This document shows, piece by piece, positions 32,777-42,874 of a stretch of 49,173 nt of DNA. The stretch spans positions 1 through 49,173 of the forward strand of contig CAMZKE010000036.1 in NCBI GenBank assembly GCA_947311115.1, in the 5' to 3' direction. The translations under genes and the position numbers were made by a program. The notes under the pieces are model-generated. The model did no database searches. It saw only the letters and a list, made by a program, of their open reading frames with translations, and was not told where the DNA came from. This stretch comes from an uncultured Bacteroidales bacterium. Lineage in GTDB: Bacteria > Bacteroidota > Bacteroidia > Bacteroidales > JAFGXI01. Numbering within the stretch: position 1 is the first letter of the stretch; each line of letters opens with the position of its first letter.

Positions 32777-33535
32777 ATGGTTACACCAAAAAAAAGACTC
32801 GGACAACACTTCTTAACCGATTTAAATATTGCAAAAAAAATAGCAGACTCGTTAAACAACAGAAATAATATTATTGAAGTTGGACCCGGCACCGGTGTTT
32901 TAACAGAATATTTTATTCACGATAAAACCGTTAATTTTAAAGCAATAGAAACTGACCCTGAAGCATACGAATTTTTACAAGAAAAATATAAAGAGTTTAA
33001 TAATAAACTTATTTTAGACGATTTTTTAAAATATGATATAATTTCTTTATTTGATATAAATTTTTCAATTGTAGGTAATTTCCCTTATAACATTTCTAGT
33101 CAAATATTTTTTAAAGTTATAGAAAACAAAGACCATATAACCGAAGTTGTGGGTATGATACAAAAAGAAGTTGCCGAAAGAATTGCATCTAAAGAAGGAA
33201 ATAAAACTTATGGCATTTTAAGTGTTTTACTACAAGCATACTACAATATAGAATACCTTTTTACTGTAAACGAAAATGTTTTTAATCCACCACCTAAAGT
33301 AAAATCAGCAGTTATTAGATTAACTCGTAACAATGTAAAAGAATTAAATTGCGACGAAAAGTTTTTTAAACAAATTATAAAAGTATCGTTTAATCAACGC
33401 AGAAAAATGTTACGAGGTTCCTTAAAACAATTTACTAAAAATATTTGTGTAGCCGATCACGATATTTTCACTAAACGACCTGAACAATTATCTGTTTCTC
33501 AGTTTATAGAATTAACGAATTTACTAACTAAATAA
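32777..33535 (+). CDS. rsmA: 16S rRNA (adenine(1518)-N(6)/adenine(1519)-N(6))-dimethyltransferase
   Basis: KsgA/RsmA, 252 residues from the ATG at 32777 (an in-frame TTG at 32774 precedes it but is unnecessary). KKRLGQHFLTD is the family N-terminus, EVGPGTGVLTEY is the SAM-binding motif I, and NFPYNIS is the catalytic N-[FL]-P-[FY] motif IV. It dimethylates two adjacent adenines near the 3' end of 16S rRNA in late 30S assembly, and its absence gives kasugamycin resistance. It is convergent with the REC-PAS gene, with a 4-nt gap. Confidence 0.97.
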   Translation: MVTPKKRLGQHFLTDLNIAKKIADSLNNRNNIIEVGPGTGVLTEYFIHDKTVNFKAIETDPEAYEFLQEKYKEFNNKLILDDFLKYDIISLFDINFSIVGNFPYNISSQIFFKVIENKDHITEVVGMIQKEVAERIASKEGNKTYGILSVLLQAYYNIEYLFTVNENVFNPPPKVKSAVIRLTRNNVKELNCDEKFFKQIIKVSFNQRRKMLRGSLKQFTKNICVADHDIFTKRPEQLSVSQFIELTNLLTK

Positions 33536-33539
33536 TAAA

Positions 33540-36500
33540 CTAATCGTCAGTAATATCCCTAACAATAGACAATACTGAAGTTTCATTAATTCTTGAAATT
33601 CTAGACTCAAAATCTCTAACTCCAATTTGAGAATCAAGGGTGTAATTCAATGTTTCAATCTTCCCTGTTTCAATAACTTTAGCAATTTTCATCAATATTT
33701 CACTCTGATTAACTTCATCAAAGAAATCTGATAAATTTTTCCCAACTATTGTATCTTTATTTGTTTCAAGTCTTTTTTCTGCATCTGGTTTATAATCCAA
33801 ATATTTACCGTCTTTATCAATAATAAAAACTAAGTCAGGAATAGCCTCATAAATACTATGCAATTTTGCTTGACTTTCTTGTAGCGAGTTTTCAATTATT
33901 TTTCTTGTTGTTATATCTCTAATAAATGTGTGTATATACTGTTCTTCACCCATATTAACTATCGATAATGTAACTTCAGATTCAAATGTACTCCCGTCTT
34001 TTCTTTTATAAAGCCAATAGTAAGGCTCTGAATTACCATCAATAGCTTCTTTTATTTTTCTATTAAATTTTTCAACTGAACCTGTCCCACTCGGCTGAGT
34101 TTCCGGACACAACGATTCAATATTTAGGTTCTTGAATTCGTTATCATCATATTTAAAGAACTTTTTTGCGGATTCGTTATAATCTACTATTTCACAACCT
34201 TTAACAATAAGTATTGCATCGTTTGCTTTATTAAATATACTTGAGTATTTATTTTTATTTTCCTCAATTTCTCTTTCTAAATCTTTATATTTTGTTACAT
34301 CAATATAGTAACCCAACATTTCTTGCGTACCATCTTTATTATCTATTATTGTAGTAAAATCTCTTACCCATATAATTTCACCATTTTCTTTTTTTATTCT
34401 GTAATCACTATATTTAATATGCTTTTTACCTTCTTTTATTGCATCTTCCCGCTCTTTATTATGAGCTAATATATCATCAAGATAAATAAAATCTGAAAAC
34501 TTTACTTTACCTGAAATTAAATCATCTGCACTATATCCTAATACGTATTTTGAATTTTCAGATGCATAAGTAATACTATAATTCTTATCATATTTTGCAC
34601 GTAAAACAACAACATCTCCATTATTAAACAACTCACGTTCCTCTAATAGGTATTTATTAGCATATGAAATATCCTCAATAAGCTGCTTTCTTTCTGTAAT
34701 ATCTGTTATTGAGCCGGCCATTCTAATAGGTACACCATTAGTATCTTTTAAAACTTTACCACGTTCTAATATCCACCTATATTCTCCATTTTTATGTCTC
34801 AACCGTATTTCATTTTCAAATATTTCTGCTTGACCAGTTAAATAATCTTCTAAAGTTTGTTTGCTTCGCTGATAATCATCAGGATGAATAAGACTATCTC
34901 TTATTCCAAATTTATTTTCTATTTCATGGTCTTCAAAACCTAACACAGCTTTCCATCGTGGCGATAAATAAATTTCGTTTGATACAATATCCCAATCCCA
35001 TATACCATCATTTCCTCCATTAGCAACAAGTTCATACCGTTCCTGACTTTTACCAAGTTCAATAATATTTTGTTGACTTTCTGTAATATCAAGCGTCCAT
35101 AGAAGTATTCTGTAAATTTCACCTTTATCATTTATAACTGGATCAAGATGAGATTCGTTCCATACATATACACCATGCTCATTTTTAAGCCTTTCTTTGT
35201 ACGATATATGATTACCCATTTTTGCTTGTTCAAAGTTTTCTTTAAAATTTTCTTGACCTATTTCATCAGGTACAAAATCGAGAATTGAATCACCTTTTTT
35301 TAGATTATGCCTGAACTCTCGTTGAATTACTTCAAAAGCTTTATCATTAAACGAAACTAATTTATAGTCTAAATCTAATAAATAAAAACGCTGAATGCTT
35401 GATTGAAAAATAGGTGTCAAGTCACTTTTAACATTATTCAATTCATTTTCAATTGCTTTTATCGAGCTTATATCAGTAAGCGACAAACAATATTTATTAA
35501 CTTTATTATCAATTTCGATTGGTATTAATGATATCCTGAAGCTATAACCTACTTCATTTATTTCACATCGTCTTTCCAAATAATGAGATATACCATCTAA
35601 TACATTCGAAATAAGACTTTTTAATTCGTGTTTAGGAATAAAACTCAATATATCGTAAATATTTGCGTTAAAAATATCATCACTTTCAATTAATTTATCT
35701 GAATACCTATTAGCTAAATTATTAGTTTCAATAAGCTTACTATCTTTATTAAAAAAGAATAGGGCTTCATTAATACTATTTTTAATGGTTTCGTACTCTA
35801 TTTTATAATTTAATGAATTTTCTGAAACAACTTTCCTATTTTTATTTTCCTTAATTAAAAAAGCTATCTCTTTAGGTTTGTTCGGTAATTCTATAGGGTA
35901 ACAAGACAAAAAATAGCTTTTTGTAGTATTATTTAGATTAATTTCTACAATATCCTCAAACTTTTGTTCTGTTTCTATTGATTTATGTATGGTATTTTCA
36001 AAATATAATGTACCTAAATTTGGTAATAGTGTACTAAAATTTGTTAAATTGTCTTGACTAATGTTATTTTTTACAAAATTATTCGCCCATAAAATATCGC
36101 CGGTAGTATTCGTTGTGAAACACAAAAATGGCAAGCTTGTAACAATATTTGAAGTAAGTTCAAGCGACTGTTCGTAGCTAAATTTATTTAGTGCCATTTC
36201 AATAGCAATTTGCATTGAAAACTTATCAATTGGCTTCACTAGATAACCATAAGCATTTGAATCCACAGCACTTCCAATAATATCGTCATCAGTACTACTA
36301 GATATAAAAACAACAGGAATATTATATTTTTCTTTTATTAAATTGGCAGCAACAATGCCATTAATATCACCTTTTAGAATAATATCCATTAAAACAATAT
36401 CGGGTTTATTATCATCTATAACTTCTAACGCTTCTTTTGCCGACATAAAAAAACCTATCAATTCGTGTCCCATTTGTGCCAAAAACATACGAAAGACAGT

Positions 36501-36548
36501 CGATAACATTTTGTCATCTTCAATTATTATAACTTTCTTTGTTGCCAT
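33540..36548 (-). CDS. Response regulator receiver protein with multiple PAS domains and no output domain
   Basis: 1002 residues. A receiver domain (1-120) has phospho-acceptor D55, acidic E10/D11/D12, and K105 in VKPID. Then come about seven PAS/PAC segments at roughly 130-240, 245-370, 372-490, 495-620, 630-750, 757-870 and 880-1002. Clear PAC ends include MAGSITDITERKQ, LLWTLDITESQ, YYIDVTKYKD and HTFIRDITTRK. The protein stops right after the last PAC (SIVRDITDD). I see no histidine kinase, GGDEF/EAL or helix-turn-helix. The signalling role is unclear: it may relay by protein contact or be a sensory platform for a partner. No partner kinase gene is adjacent. Confidence 0.88.
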   Translation of the reverse strand: MATKKVIIIEDDKMLSTVFRMFLAQMGHELIGFFMSAKEALEVIDDNKPDIVLMDIILKGDINGIVAANLIKEKYNIPVVFISSSTDDDIIGSAVDSNAYGYLVKPIDKFSMQIAIEMALNKFSYEQSLELTSNIVTSLPFLCFTTNTTGDILWANNFVKNNISQDNLTNFSTLLPNLGTLYFENTIHKSIETEQKFEDIVEINLNNTTKSYFLSCYPIELPNKPKEIAFLIKENKNRKVVSENSLNYKIEYETIKNSINEALFFFNKDSKLIETNNLANRYSDKLIESDDIFNANIYDILSFIPKHELKSLISNVLDGISHYLERRCEINEVGYSFRISLIPIEIDNKVNKYCLSLTDISSIKAIENELNNVKSDLTPIFQSSIQRFYLLDLDYKLVSFNDKAFEVIQREFRHNLKKGDSILDFVPDEIGQENFKENFEQAKMGNHISYKERLKNEHGVYVWNESHLDPVINDKGEIYRILLWTLDITESQQNIIELGKSQERYELVANGGNDGIWDWDIVSNEIYLSPRWKAVLGFEDHEIENKFGIRDSLIHPDDYQRSKQTLEDYLTGQAEIFENEIRLRHKNGEYRWILERGKVLKDTNGVPIRMAGSITDITERKQLIEDISYANKYLLEERELFNNGDVVVLRAKYDKNYSITYASENSKYVLGYSADDLISGKVKFSDFIYLDDILAHNKEREDAIKEGKKHIKYSDYRIKKENGEIIWVRDFTTIIDNKDGTQEMLGYYIDVTKYKDLEREIEENKNKYSSIFNKANDAILIVKGCEIVDYNESAKKFFKYDDNEFKNLNIESLCPETQPSGTGSVEKFNRKIKEAIDGNSEPYYWLYKRKDGSTFESEVTLSIVNMGEEQYIHTFIRDITTRKIIENSLQESQAKLHSIYEAIPDLVFIIDKDGKYLDYKPDAEKRLETNKDTIVGKNLSDFFDEVNQSEILMKIAKVIETGKIETLNYTLDSQIGVRDFESRISRINETSVLSIVRDITDD

Positions 36549-36627
36549 AAATTTTTATTAATATTAATATTGAAAATAGCTTGTTAAGGTATGAAAAATA
36601 TTATAAAATTAAAAATATTCGTTTAGT

Positions 36628-37350
36628 ATGAGATTAATTGTAGATATTGGCAATACTTTCACTAAGTTAGGAGTTTCTGATAAGACTAATAAGATTACTA
36701 ATTTAGTTAGTTTTACAAACAATAATCAACAGATTTATGATTATATTGTTTCTTATTCTATAAAAAATGCTATTATTTCTAATGTTGGAAGTAATAATTT
36801 CAAGTTAATTGAACTTTTAAAAAATTTAGAAATACCAAGTATATTTTTCAATCATAAAACACCAATACCAATAAAAAATTTATATAGCACGCCCGAAACT
36901 CTGGGTGTTGATAGATTAGCAGCAATAGTTGGTGCATTTTCATTATTTAAAAACAAAAATATATTAATTATTGATGCAGGTACAGCATTAACAATAGATT
37001 TTATTAATGAAAAAGCTGAATATTTAGGAGGAAATATTTCACCGGGCATAGAAATGCGTTTTAAAGCCTTAAATAAATTCACCAGTAAATTACCTTTAGT
37101 TTCCAAAAGCAACAATTTTAATTATATTGGCAATTCAACTAAAAATGCAATAATATCAGGTGTTCAGCAAGGAATGATTAACGAGATAGAAGGATATATA
37201 AATAATTTTTCTAAAAAGTATAAAAACCTAAAAGTAATACTAACCGGTGGTGATAGTTTTTTCTTTGAAAAGAACATAAAAAATACCATCTTTGCAAATT
37301 CTGAACTCGTACTTTACGGGTTGAACTATATTTTACAATATAATGATTAA
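36628..37350 (+). CDS. coaX: Type III pantothenate kinase
   Basis: 240 residues. It starts with DIGNTFTKLGV, the ATP-binding motif of the ASKHA fold. ETLGVDRLAAIVGA and IIDAGTALTIDFIN are the next family motifs, and YLGGNISPGIEMR completes the site. It phosphorylates pantothenate in the first step of CoA synthesis, is usually insensitive to CoA feedback and needs a monovalent cation. It overlaps the next gene by 8 nt and heads a four-gene run to lptC. Confidence 0.95.
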   Translation: MRLIVDIGNTFTKLGVSDKTNKITNLVSFTNNNQQIYDYIVSYSIKNAIISNVGSNNFKLIELLKNLEIPSIFFNHKTPIPIKNLYSTPETLGVDRLAAIVGAFSLFKNKNILIIDAGTALTIDFINEKAEYLGGNISPGIEMRFKALNKFTSKLPLVSKSNNFNYIGNSTKNAIISGVQQGMINEIEGYINNFSKKYKNLKVILTGGDSFFFEKNIKNTIFANSELVLYGLNYILQYND

Positions 37351-38611
37351 AAAAATAACTTTTATAATATTAATTTTGATTTTTTCTAATTCTTTTTCAC
37401 AAAAGAATTACTCATCAATATATTCGCGTTATGGAATAGGAGAACTATCACCAAAAGGTTATAGCAATAATTTTGCTATGGGGTTTACAGGTATTGCTTT
37501 TAGAGATAAAAATTATTTGAATGAAAAAAACGTAGCTTCATATACTGCTTTCGATACAATGACAGTTATTTTTAATTTTGGAGTTAACGGTAAATATTCT
37601 AATGTAAAAACAGGTAACGCAAACGAAGACCATTATTATGCAAATTTATCAAATATTTCTATTGGGTTTCCGATAACTAGATGGTACTATGCCGGATTAG
37701 GTATGCGACCATATAGTGCTACTAATTATAGCATCACTAATACCACAGAATTAAATGATGATGCCGGTAATTTAATAACAGAAACAACTCAAAATTACAC
37801 CGGTAAAGGAAGCGTAAATCAATTTTACATATCTCAAGCATTTAAAATAACTAAAAATCTTTCGTTAGGTGCCCATATATCATATTTATACGGTAACATT
37901 AAAAACACAACAACATTATCATTTCCGGCTGACTACGGTGCAAGTAATATGTTTGAAGAAAACTCTACTTATATAAACGACTTTTATTTCGATTTTGCGG
38001 CACAATATTATACAAAAATATCTGATGATTATAGAATAACATTAGGTTTAACTTACGATTTACAAAAAAACATTGCATCACAAACATCTACAACAGTACA
38101 AAGTTACAAAGGCTCATCAGGTGCATACAACGACACTTTACAAACCGGAAACACCGGAAAAAATAATTTAACTCTGCCAATGGCAATAGGAGGTGGATTT
38201 GGTATCCAATACAAAAAGAAGTATAACTTTATGGTTGATTACACCTTTACTAATTGGAAGTCTGCAAAATTTTTCGAAGATGTCGATGTTAGTAATAGTT
38301 CAAAAATTAATATAGGATTGGAAATAACACCCTCTTATAATTCATTAAAATACTTTAACAGAGTAAAATACCGCTTAGGTGGATTTTATAAAAAATCTTA
38401 TATTGTTATTAATGAAAACCAGATACAGAATTTTGGCATAACTTTTGGTTTTGGTATGCCAATAAAAAAAACAGGCACATCGTTTAACTTTGCTTTTATT
38501 TTAGGGCAAACAGGGGCTCCTAACAATAGTTTAGTAACCGAGCAATATGTTGGTTTTAATTTAACTTTATCTTTTATGGATAAATGGTTTTATAAACGAA
38601 AATTTGATTAA
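37343..38611 (+). CDS. Outer-membrane beta-barrel protein of the coaX-lptC cluster
   Basis: 422 residues with a signal peptide (MIKKITFIILILIFSNSFSQ). The N-terminal YSSIYSRYGIGELSPKGYSN, then a long series of alternating beta strands with aromatic girdles, fits a FadL-like or otherwise transport-type outer-membrane barrel. No specific ligand motif is seen. It overlaps coaX by 8 nt and is followed 12 nt later by a TPR protein and then lptC, a gene order I recognise as recurrent in Bacteroidota. That supports an envelope-biogenesis role without proving it. Confidence 0.8.
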   Translation: MIKKITFIILILIFSNSFSQKNYSSIYSRYGIGELSPKGYSNNFAMGFTGIAFRDKNYLNEKNVASYTAFDTMTVIFNFGVNGKYSNVKTGNANEDHYYANLSNISIGFPITRWYYAGLGMRPYSATNYSITNTTELNDDAGNLITETTQNYTGKGSVNQFYISQAFKITKNLSLGAHISYLYGNIKNTTTLSFPADYGASNMFEENSTYINDFYFDFAAQYYTKISDDYRITLGLTYDLQKNIASQTSTTVQSYKGSSGAYNDTLQTGNTGKNNLTLPMAIGGGFGIQYKKKYNFMVDYTFTNWKSAKFFEDVDVSNSSKINIGLEITPSYNSLKYFNRVKYRLGGFYKKSYIVINENQIQNFGITFGFGMPIKKTGTSFNFAFILGQTGAPNNSLVTEQYVGFNLTLSFMDKWFYKRKFD

Positions 38612-38623
38612 ATAAATTATAAA

Positions 38624-39940
38624 ATGAAAAAGTTAGTATTATTAATTTTTACAGTAATAATGTTAGTGCCATTTGCACAAGCACAAGATGGTAAATTCGG
38701 TAGCGACTCTGCAAAATGTGTAATGAATTCATCATTATACAGAGAATTTGTGAAACAAAAAAATTATACTGACGCCGTACAAGGTTGGCGAATAGCGTAT
38801 AGTATTTGTCCTAAATCGACAAAACAGCTATATAAAGACGGTGAAAAAATTTACAAGTTCTTTATAAAAAGTGCTAAAAAGAAAAAAGATAAAGATGCTG
38901 TAGATAAATATCTTGATACGTTAATGCAAATTTATGATAAAAGAATTGAGATATATAAAGATAAAGAAATTGTTAGCGGTAGAGCCGGCTATAACTTGTA
39001 CAAATATAGAAAATCAGCTTACGAAGAAGCTTACAATAAAATACTTTTTTCTGTAAATGCAAATAAAGTAAGTGCTGCATATATTCAAAGTTTTATGTAT
39101 GTTACGTCTAAAATGTACAAATCTAAAAAAATAGATGCAGGCACAGTAGTTGAAAACTTCTCAAAAGCAACCGATATTTTAGATAAAGAAATAACAGAAC
39201 AAAAAGATACAACAAAACGAGCCAAACTTATAAAAGTAAAAGAAAATATAAGTGGTATTTTTGCTAAAAGTGGGGCAGCTTCTTGCGATGTATTAACAAC
39301 ATACTACACTCCAAAATTTGAGGCTACACCTGCAGATTTAGAGTTATTAAAAACAATAACAAAGTTTTTGGAAATGAACAAATGTACTGATAGTCAACTG
39401 TTTTTTGATGCATCAGAAGCATTATACAAAATTGAACCATCAGGACGTGCGGCATATAATATAGCAATATTATCGGTTAAAGCCAATAATTTAACAAAAG
39501 CGGCTGAATATTATAAAAAAGCTATTGAATTAATCGATGAAAGAGATACAAAGGCTAAGTATTATTTAGATTTAGCCAAAATATATGCTAAACAAGGACA
39601 ATATGCAGTAGCAAGAACAAATGCTATTAATGCAATAAAAAACAAAGCAAACTGGGGAGAACCATATATTTTTATCGGTAAAATTTACGCTTCAGCCTCC
39701 TCAACATGCGGAAGTAAAAAGATTGAAAAATCGGCTGTTTACTGGGCTGTTGTAGATAAATTTATTAAAGCTAAGTCTGTTGATTCAAGCGTAGCAGCAC
39801 AAGCTAACAAGTTAATTGGTCAATACAGTGCATACTTCCCTACAAAAGAAGATGCATTTTTTGAAGGCATAACAGAAGGTGCTTCATATACTGTTGGTTG
39901 TTGGATTAACGAAACTACAAAAGCTCGTTTTCATAAGTAA
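38624..39940 (+). CDS. Exported TPR-repeat protein
   Basis: 438 residues with a signal peptide (MKKLVLLIFTVIMLVPFAQA). The helical repeats become recognisable as TPRs at the C-terminal half: AAYNIAILSVKANNLTKAAEYYKKAIEL (only short parts are diagnostic), KAKYYLDLAKIYAKQGQYAVARTNAINAI, then WGEPYIFIGKIYA. The N-terminal half has weaker repeats. It is a probable scaffold in the periplasm. It lies between the barrel protein and lptC (3-nt gap), so it may assist outer-membrane assembly. Confidence 0.85.
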   Translation: MKKLVLLIFTVIMLVPFAQAQDGKFGSDSAKCVMNSSLYREFVKQKNYTDAVQGWRIAYSICPKSTKQLYKDGEKIYKFFIKSAKKKKDKDAVDKYLDTLMQIYDKRIEIYKDKEIVSGRAGYNLYKYRKSAYEEAYNKILFSVNANKVSAAYIQSFMYVTSKMYKSKKIDAGTVVENFSKATDILDKEITEQKDTTKRAKLIKVKENISGIFAKSGAASCDVLTTYYTPKFEATPADLELLKTITKFLEMNKCTDSQLFFDASEALYKIEPSGRAAYNIAILSVKANNLTKAAEYYKKAIELIDERDTKAKYYLDLAKIYAKQGQYAVARTNAINAIKNKANWGEPYIFIGKIYASASSTCGSKKIEKSAVYWAVVDKFIKAKSVDSSVAAQANKLIGQYSAYFPTKEDAFFEGITEGASYTVGCWINETTKARFHK

Positions 39941-39943
39941 TTT

Positions 39944-40495
39944 ATGAATAACATAGAAAATATAATCTTAAAAAGCATTACTTCCATTGTTGTTGTAATG
40001 CTTTTATTTTCTTGCGAAAATAGTATTGAAAAAATAAATTCATTAACAAACAAAACACCTCATAGCGATGCAAAAAATATTACCATAATTAAAACCGATT
40101 CGGCTAAAATTGTAGGTATTATATTTGCCAAAGAGCTTATTCAAGTTGAAGACGAAGAAAACCCTTACACAGAATTCCCTCAAGGACTAGAAGTTAAAAC
40201 GTATAAAAACTATCCAAAATTAGAATCAAGTATATTTTGTAATTACGCCAAACATTTTGAAAAAGATAAGATTTGGCTAGCTCAAAACAATGTTATTGTA
40301 ATTAATTCTGATGGAGTTACTCTAAACACTGAAGAACTTTATTGGGATTTAAATACAAAAAAAATACACACAGATAAAGATGTAAAAATAACCACAAAAG
40401 ACGAACTTATTTTAGGAAAAGGCCTGGTTGCTGATCAAGATTTTCAAGACTACGAATTATCCAATACTAAAGGTATTTTTAATATAGAAGAATAA
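39944..40495 (+). CDS. lptC: LPS export ABC transporter periplasmic protein LptC
   Basis: 183 residues. The N-terminus is hydrophobic and ends in FSCEN (Cys24), so in this lineage LptC is probably a lipoprotein rather than a bitopic membrane protein. The beta-jellyroll features SIFCNYAKHFEKDKIWLAQNNVIVINSDG and LNTEELYWDLNTKKIHTDKDVKI match the LptC/OstA fold. It links LptB2FG to LptA in moving lipopolysaccharide to the outer membrane. It is the last gene of the coaX-barrel-TPR unit. Confidence 0.88.
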   Translation: MNNIENIILKSITSIVVVMLLFSCENSIEKINSLTNKTPHSDAKNITIIKTDSAKIVGIIFAKELIQVEDEENPYTEFPQGLEVKTYKNYPKLESSIFCNYAKHFEKDKIWLAQNNVIVINSDGVTLNTEELYWDLNTKKIHTDKDVKITTKDELILGKGLVADQDFQDYELSNTKGIFNIEE

Positions 40496-40563
40496 AAATG
40501 TACTTACATCAAAAAACCAACTAAACAATTTCCAAATTATTAATAATTGAGAATATTAAATTG

Positions 40564-40571
40564 TACCTTTG
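40564..40571 (+). promoter_or_regulatory. -7 box TACCTTTG of the ribBA-pheS operon
   Basis: A consensus TAnnTTTG 29 nt before the ribBA ATG at 40601. No FMN riboswitch is present in this short leader. Confidence 0.65.
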
Positions 40572-40600
40572 CATTTTAATTTGAATTGAGTATAATTTCG

Positions 40601-41848
40601 ATGGAAAATTCTAATAAATCAAGCTTTACTTTCAATACAATTGATGAAGCTTTAGAAGATATTAAGGCAGGTAAAGTAATTATTGTAGTTGACGACGAAG
40701 ACCGTGAAAACGAAGGCGATTTCATTACAGCTGCTGAAACAATTACAACAGAAACAGTTAATTTCATGGCAACTCATGGCAGAGGACTTATTTGTTCGGC
40801 CATACCAGAGGAAACATGCAACAAACTTGACTTGGAGTTAATGGTTGGTAAAAATAATGCTTTACACGAAACACCATTTACTATTTCGGTTGATTTAATT
40901 GGTAAAGGTTGTACCACAGGTATTTCTGCATACGACAGAGCTGAAACAATAAAAGCTTTGGTTGACCCAAATACTAAACCAACAGATTTAGCACGACCAG
41001 GACATATTTTTCCATTAAAAGCAAAAAACAGAGGTGTATTACGCCGTGCAGGACATACCGAAGCAACTGTTGATTTAACTAGGCTTGCCGGATTAAAACA
41101 AGGTGGTGCTTTAGTCGAAATTATGAACGAAGACGGAACAATGGCTCGTTTACCTGAGCTAATTAAAGTTGCAGAGCGATTCAAATTGAAAATAATATCC
41201 ATAGAAGACTTAATAAAATACCGTTTACAAAATGAAAGCTTAATTATTAGAGGTGAGCGTGTTAGCATGCCTACAGAATATGGCAATTTCGACTTAATTC
41301 CTTTTAAACAAAAATCGAACGGATTAGAACATGTTGCCCTAATTAAAGGCGAATGGAAAGAAGATGAACCAGTTTTAGTTCGTGTTCATTCATCATGTGT
41401 TACCGGCGATATATTTGGTTCGTTACGCTGCGATTGTGGCGACCAACTCCATAAAGCCATGCAAATGATTGAAAAAGAAGGTAAAGGTATTATCGTTTAT
41501 ATGAATCAAGAAGGTAGAGGAATTGGTTTAATGAATAAAATTGCAGCATATAAACTTCAAGAAGAAGGAATTGACACTGTTGATGCAAACATAAAACTAG
41601 GTTTTAAAGATGATGAACGTGATTATGGCGTAGGAGCTCAAATATTACGTTCACTTGGCGCTAAAAAATTAAGATTAATAACAAATAACCCTATAAAAAG
41701 AGCAGGCTTAGAAGGTTATGGTTTAGAAATTGTTGAAAGTGTACCAAATATAATTACACCAAACAAATACAACAAAAAATATTTAGAAACTAAGCAAACC
41801 CGTATGGGACATTTCTTAGATTTAGTAGTTTATAATCCTGAAAAATAA
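40601..41848 (+). CDS. ribBA: Bifunctional 3,4-dihydroxy-2-butanone-4-phosphate synthase / GTP cyclohydrolase II
   Basis: 415 residues from the ATG at 40601 (an in-frame TTG at 40586 is less likely). The RibB half (about 1-205) shows [16 protein letters not shown] and [17 protein letters not shown], which form DHBP from ribulose-5-phosphate. The RibA half has the zinc-binding [20 protein letters not shown] and [13 protein letters not shown], which open GTP. Both reactions begin riboflavin synthesis. It is followed 5 nt later by pheS. Confidence 0.97.
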   Translation: MENSNKSSFTFNTIDEALEDIKAGKVIIVVDDEDRENEGDFITAAETITTETVNFMATHGRGLICSAIPEETCNKLDLELMVGKNNALHETPFTISVDLIGKGCTTGISAYDRAETIKALVDPNTKPTDLARPGHIFPLKAKNRGVLRRAGHTEATVDLTRLAGLKQGGALVEIMNEDGTMARLPELIKVAERFKLKIISIEDLIKYRLQNESLIIRGERVSMPTEYGNFDLIPFKQKSNGLEHVALIKGEWKEDEPVLVRVHSSCVTGDIFGSLRCDCGDQLHKAMQMIEKEGKGIIVYMNQEGRGIGLMNKIAAYKLQEEGIDTVDANIKLGFKDDERDYGVGAQILRSLGAKKLRLITNNPIKRAGLEGYGLEIVESVPNIITPNKYNKKYLETKQTRMGHFLDLVVYNPEK

Positions 41849-41853
41849 AAACT

Positions 41854-42873
41854 ATGTTAAATAAAATTGACAACTTACTAAAAGAAACCGAAGGTTTTCT
41901 TGCTGATAAGATAGATGATGTAGAAAACTTCAGAATTTCTATGTTAGGTAAAAAAGGAAAAATTACATCTTTATTTAATGAGTTTAAAAATGTCCCAAAC
42001 GAACAAAAACGCGAATTTGGACAAAAAATCAATCAACTAAAAACAAAAGCATTAGATAAAGTAAACGAACTCAAAAGTAAACTCGAATCTGATATAGAGT
42101 TTAGCTCAGGAATGGATTTAACAGCTCCTGCAGCAAACCTTAATTTAGGTAGCCGTCACCCCTTGTCAATAGTAAGAAACGAAATAATTGAAATATTTAC
42201 ACGTCTTGGTTTTACAGTATCCGAAGGTCCTGAAATAGAAGATGATTGGCATGTTTTTTCCGCATTAAATTTCCCTGAAGAACATCCTGCTCGTGATATG
42301 CAAGACACTTTTTTCATTGAAAAAAATCCTGATATTTTATTGCGTACTCATACCTCATCTGTACAAACAAGAGTAATGGAATCGCAAGAGCCGCCCATCA
42401 GAACAATATCTCCGGGTAGAGTTTTCCGTAACGAAGCTATTTCTGCACGTGCTCATTGTATTTTTCATCAAATAGAGGGTTTGTATATTGATAAAGATGT
42501 ATCATTTGCCGACTTAAAGCAAACACTTTTATATTTTGCACAAGAACTTTTTGGACACGAAACAAAAATAAGATTACGCCCATCGTATTTCCCTTTTACT
42601 GAGCCATCTGCTGAGGTAGATGTTACATGTTCGCTTTGTGGTGGAAAAGGTTGTAACGTATGCAAATATACAGGTTGGTTAGAAATTTTAGGTTGTGGAA
42701 TGGTTGACCCGAATGTTTTAGACAGCAACAATATTGATAGTAAAAAATATACCGGTTTTGCTTTTGGAATGGGTATAGAACGTATAACTATGCTTAAATA
42801 TGGCATTAAAGATTTACGTTTATTTTTTGAAAGTGATGTTAGGTTTTTAAAACAATTCAAAGGTTCGTATTAA
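41854..42873 (+). CDS. pheS: Phenylalanine--tRNA ligase alpha subunit
   Basis: 339 residues. An N-terminal coiled-coil arm (1-80) binds tRNA. Class II motif 2 and motif 3 are FRNEAISARAHCIFHQIEGL and AFGMGIERITMLKYGI. A short Cys-rich CSLCGGKGCNVCKYTGW insert, as in many bacterial PheS, could bind zinc. It charges tRNA-Phe with PheT, which is not in this window, so the subunits are encoded apart. It is 1 nt before the deaminase gene. Confidence 0.97.
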   Translation: MLNKIDNLLKETEGFLADKIDDVENFRISMLGKKGKITSLFNEFKNVPNEQKREFGQKINQLKTKALDKVNELKSKLESDIEFSSGMDLTAPAANLNLGSRHPLSIVRNEIIEIFTRLGFTVSEGPEIEDDWHVFSALNFPEEHPARDMQDTFFIEKNPDILLRTHTSSVQTRVMESQEPPIRTISPGRVFRNEAISARAHCIFHQIEGLYIDKDVSFADLKQTLLYFAQELFGHETKIRLRPSYFPFTEPSAEVDVTCSLCGGKGCNVCKYTGWLEILGCGMVDPNVLDSNNIDSKKYTGFAFGMGIERITMLKYGIKDLRLFFESDVRFLKQFKGSY

Positions 42874-42874
42874 A

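Noticed and set aside
33536-33560. A frameshift hiding a kinase domain at the 3' end of the REC-PAS gene
   Set aside because: Only 4 nt separate its stop from the convergent ksgA stop, and the ksgA frame is intact, so there is no space for a lost domain.
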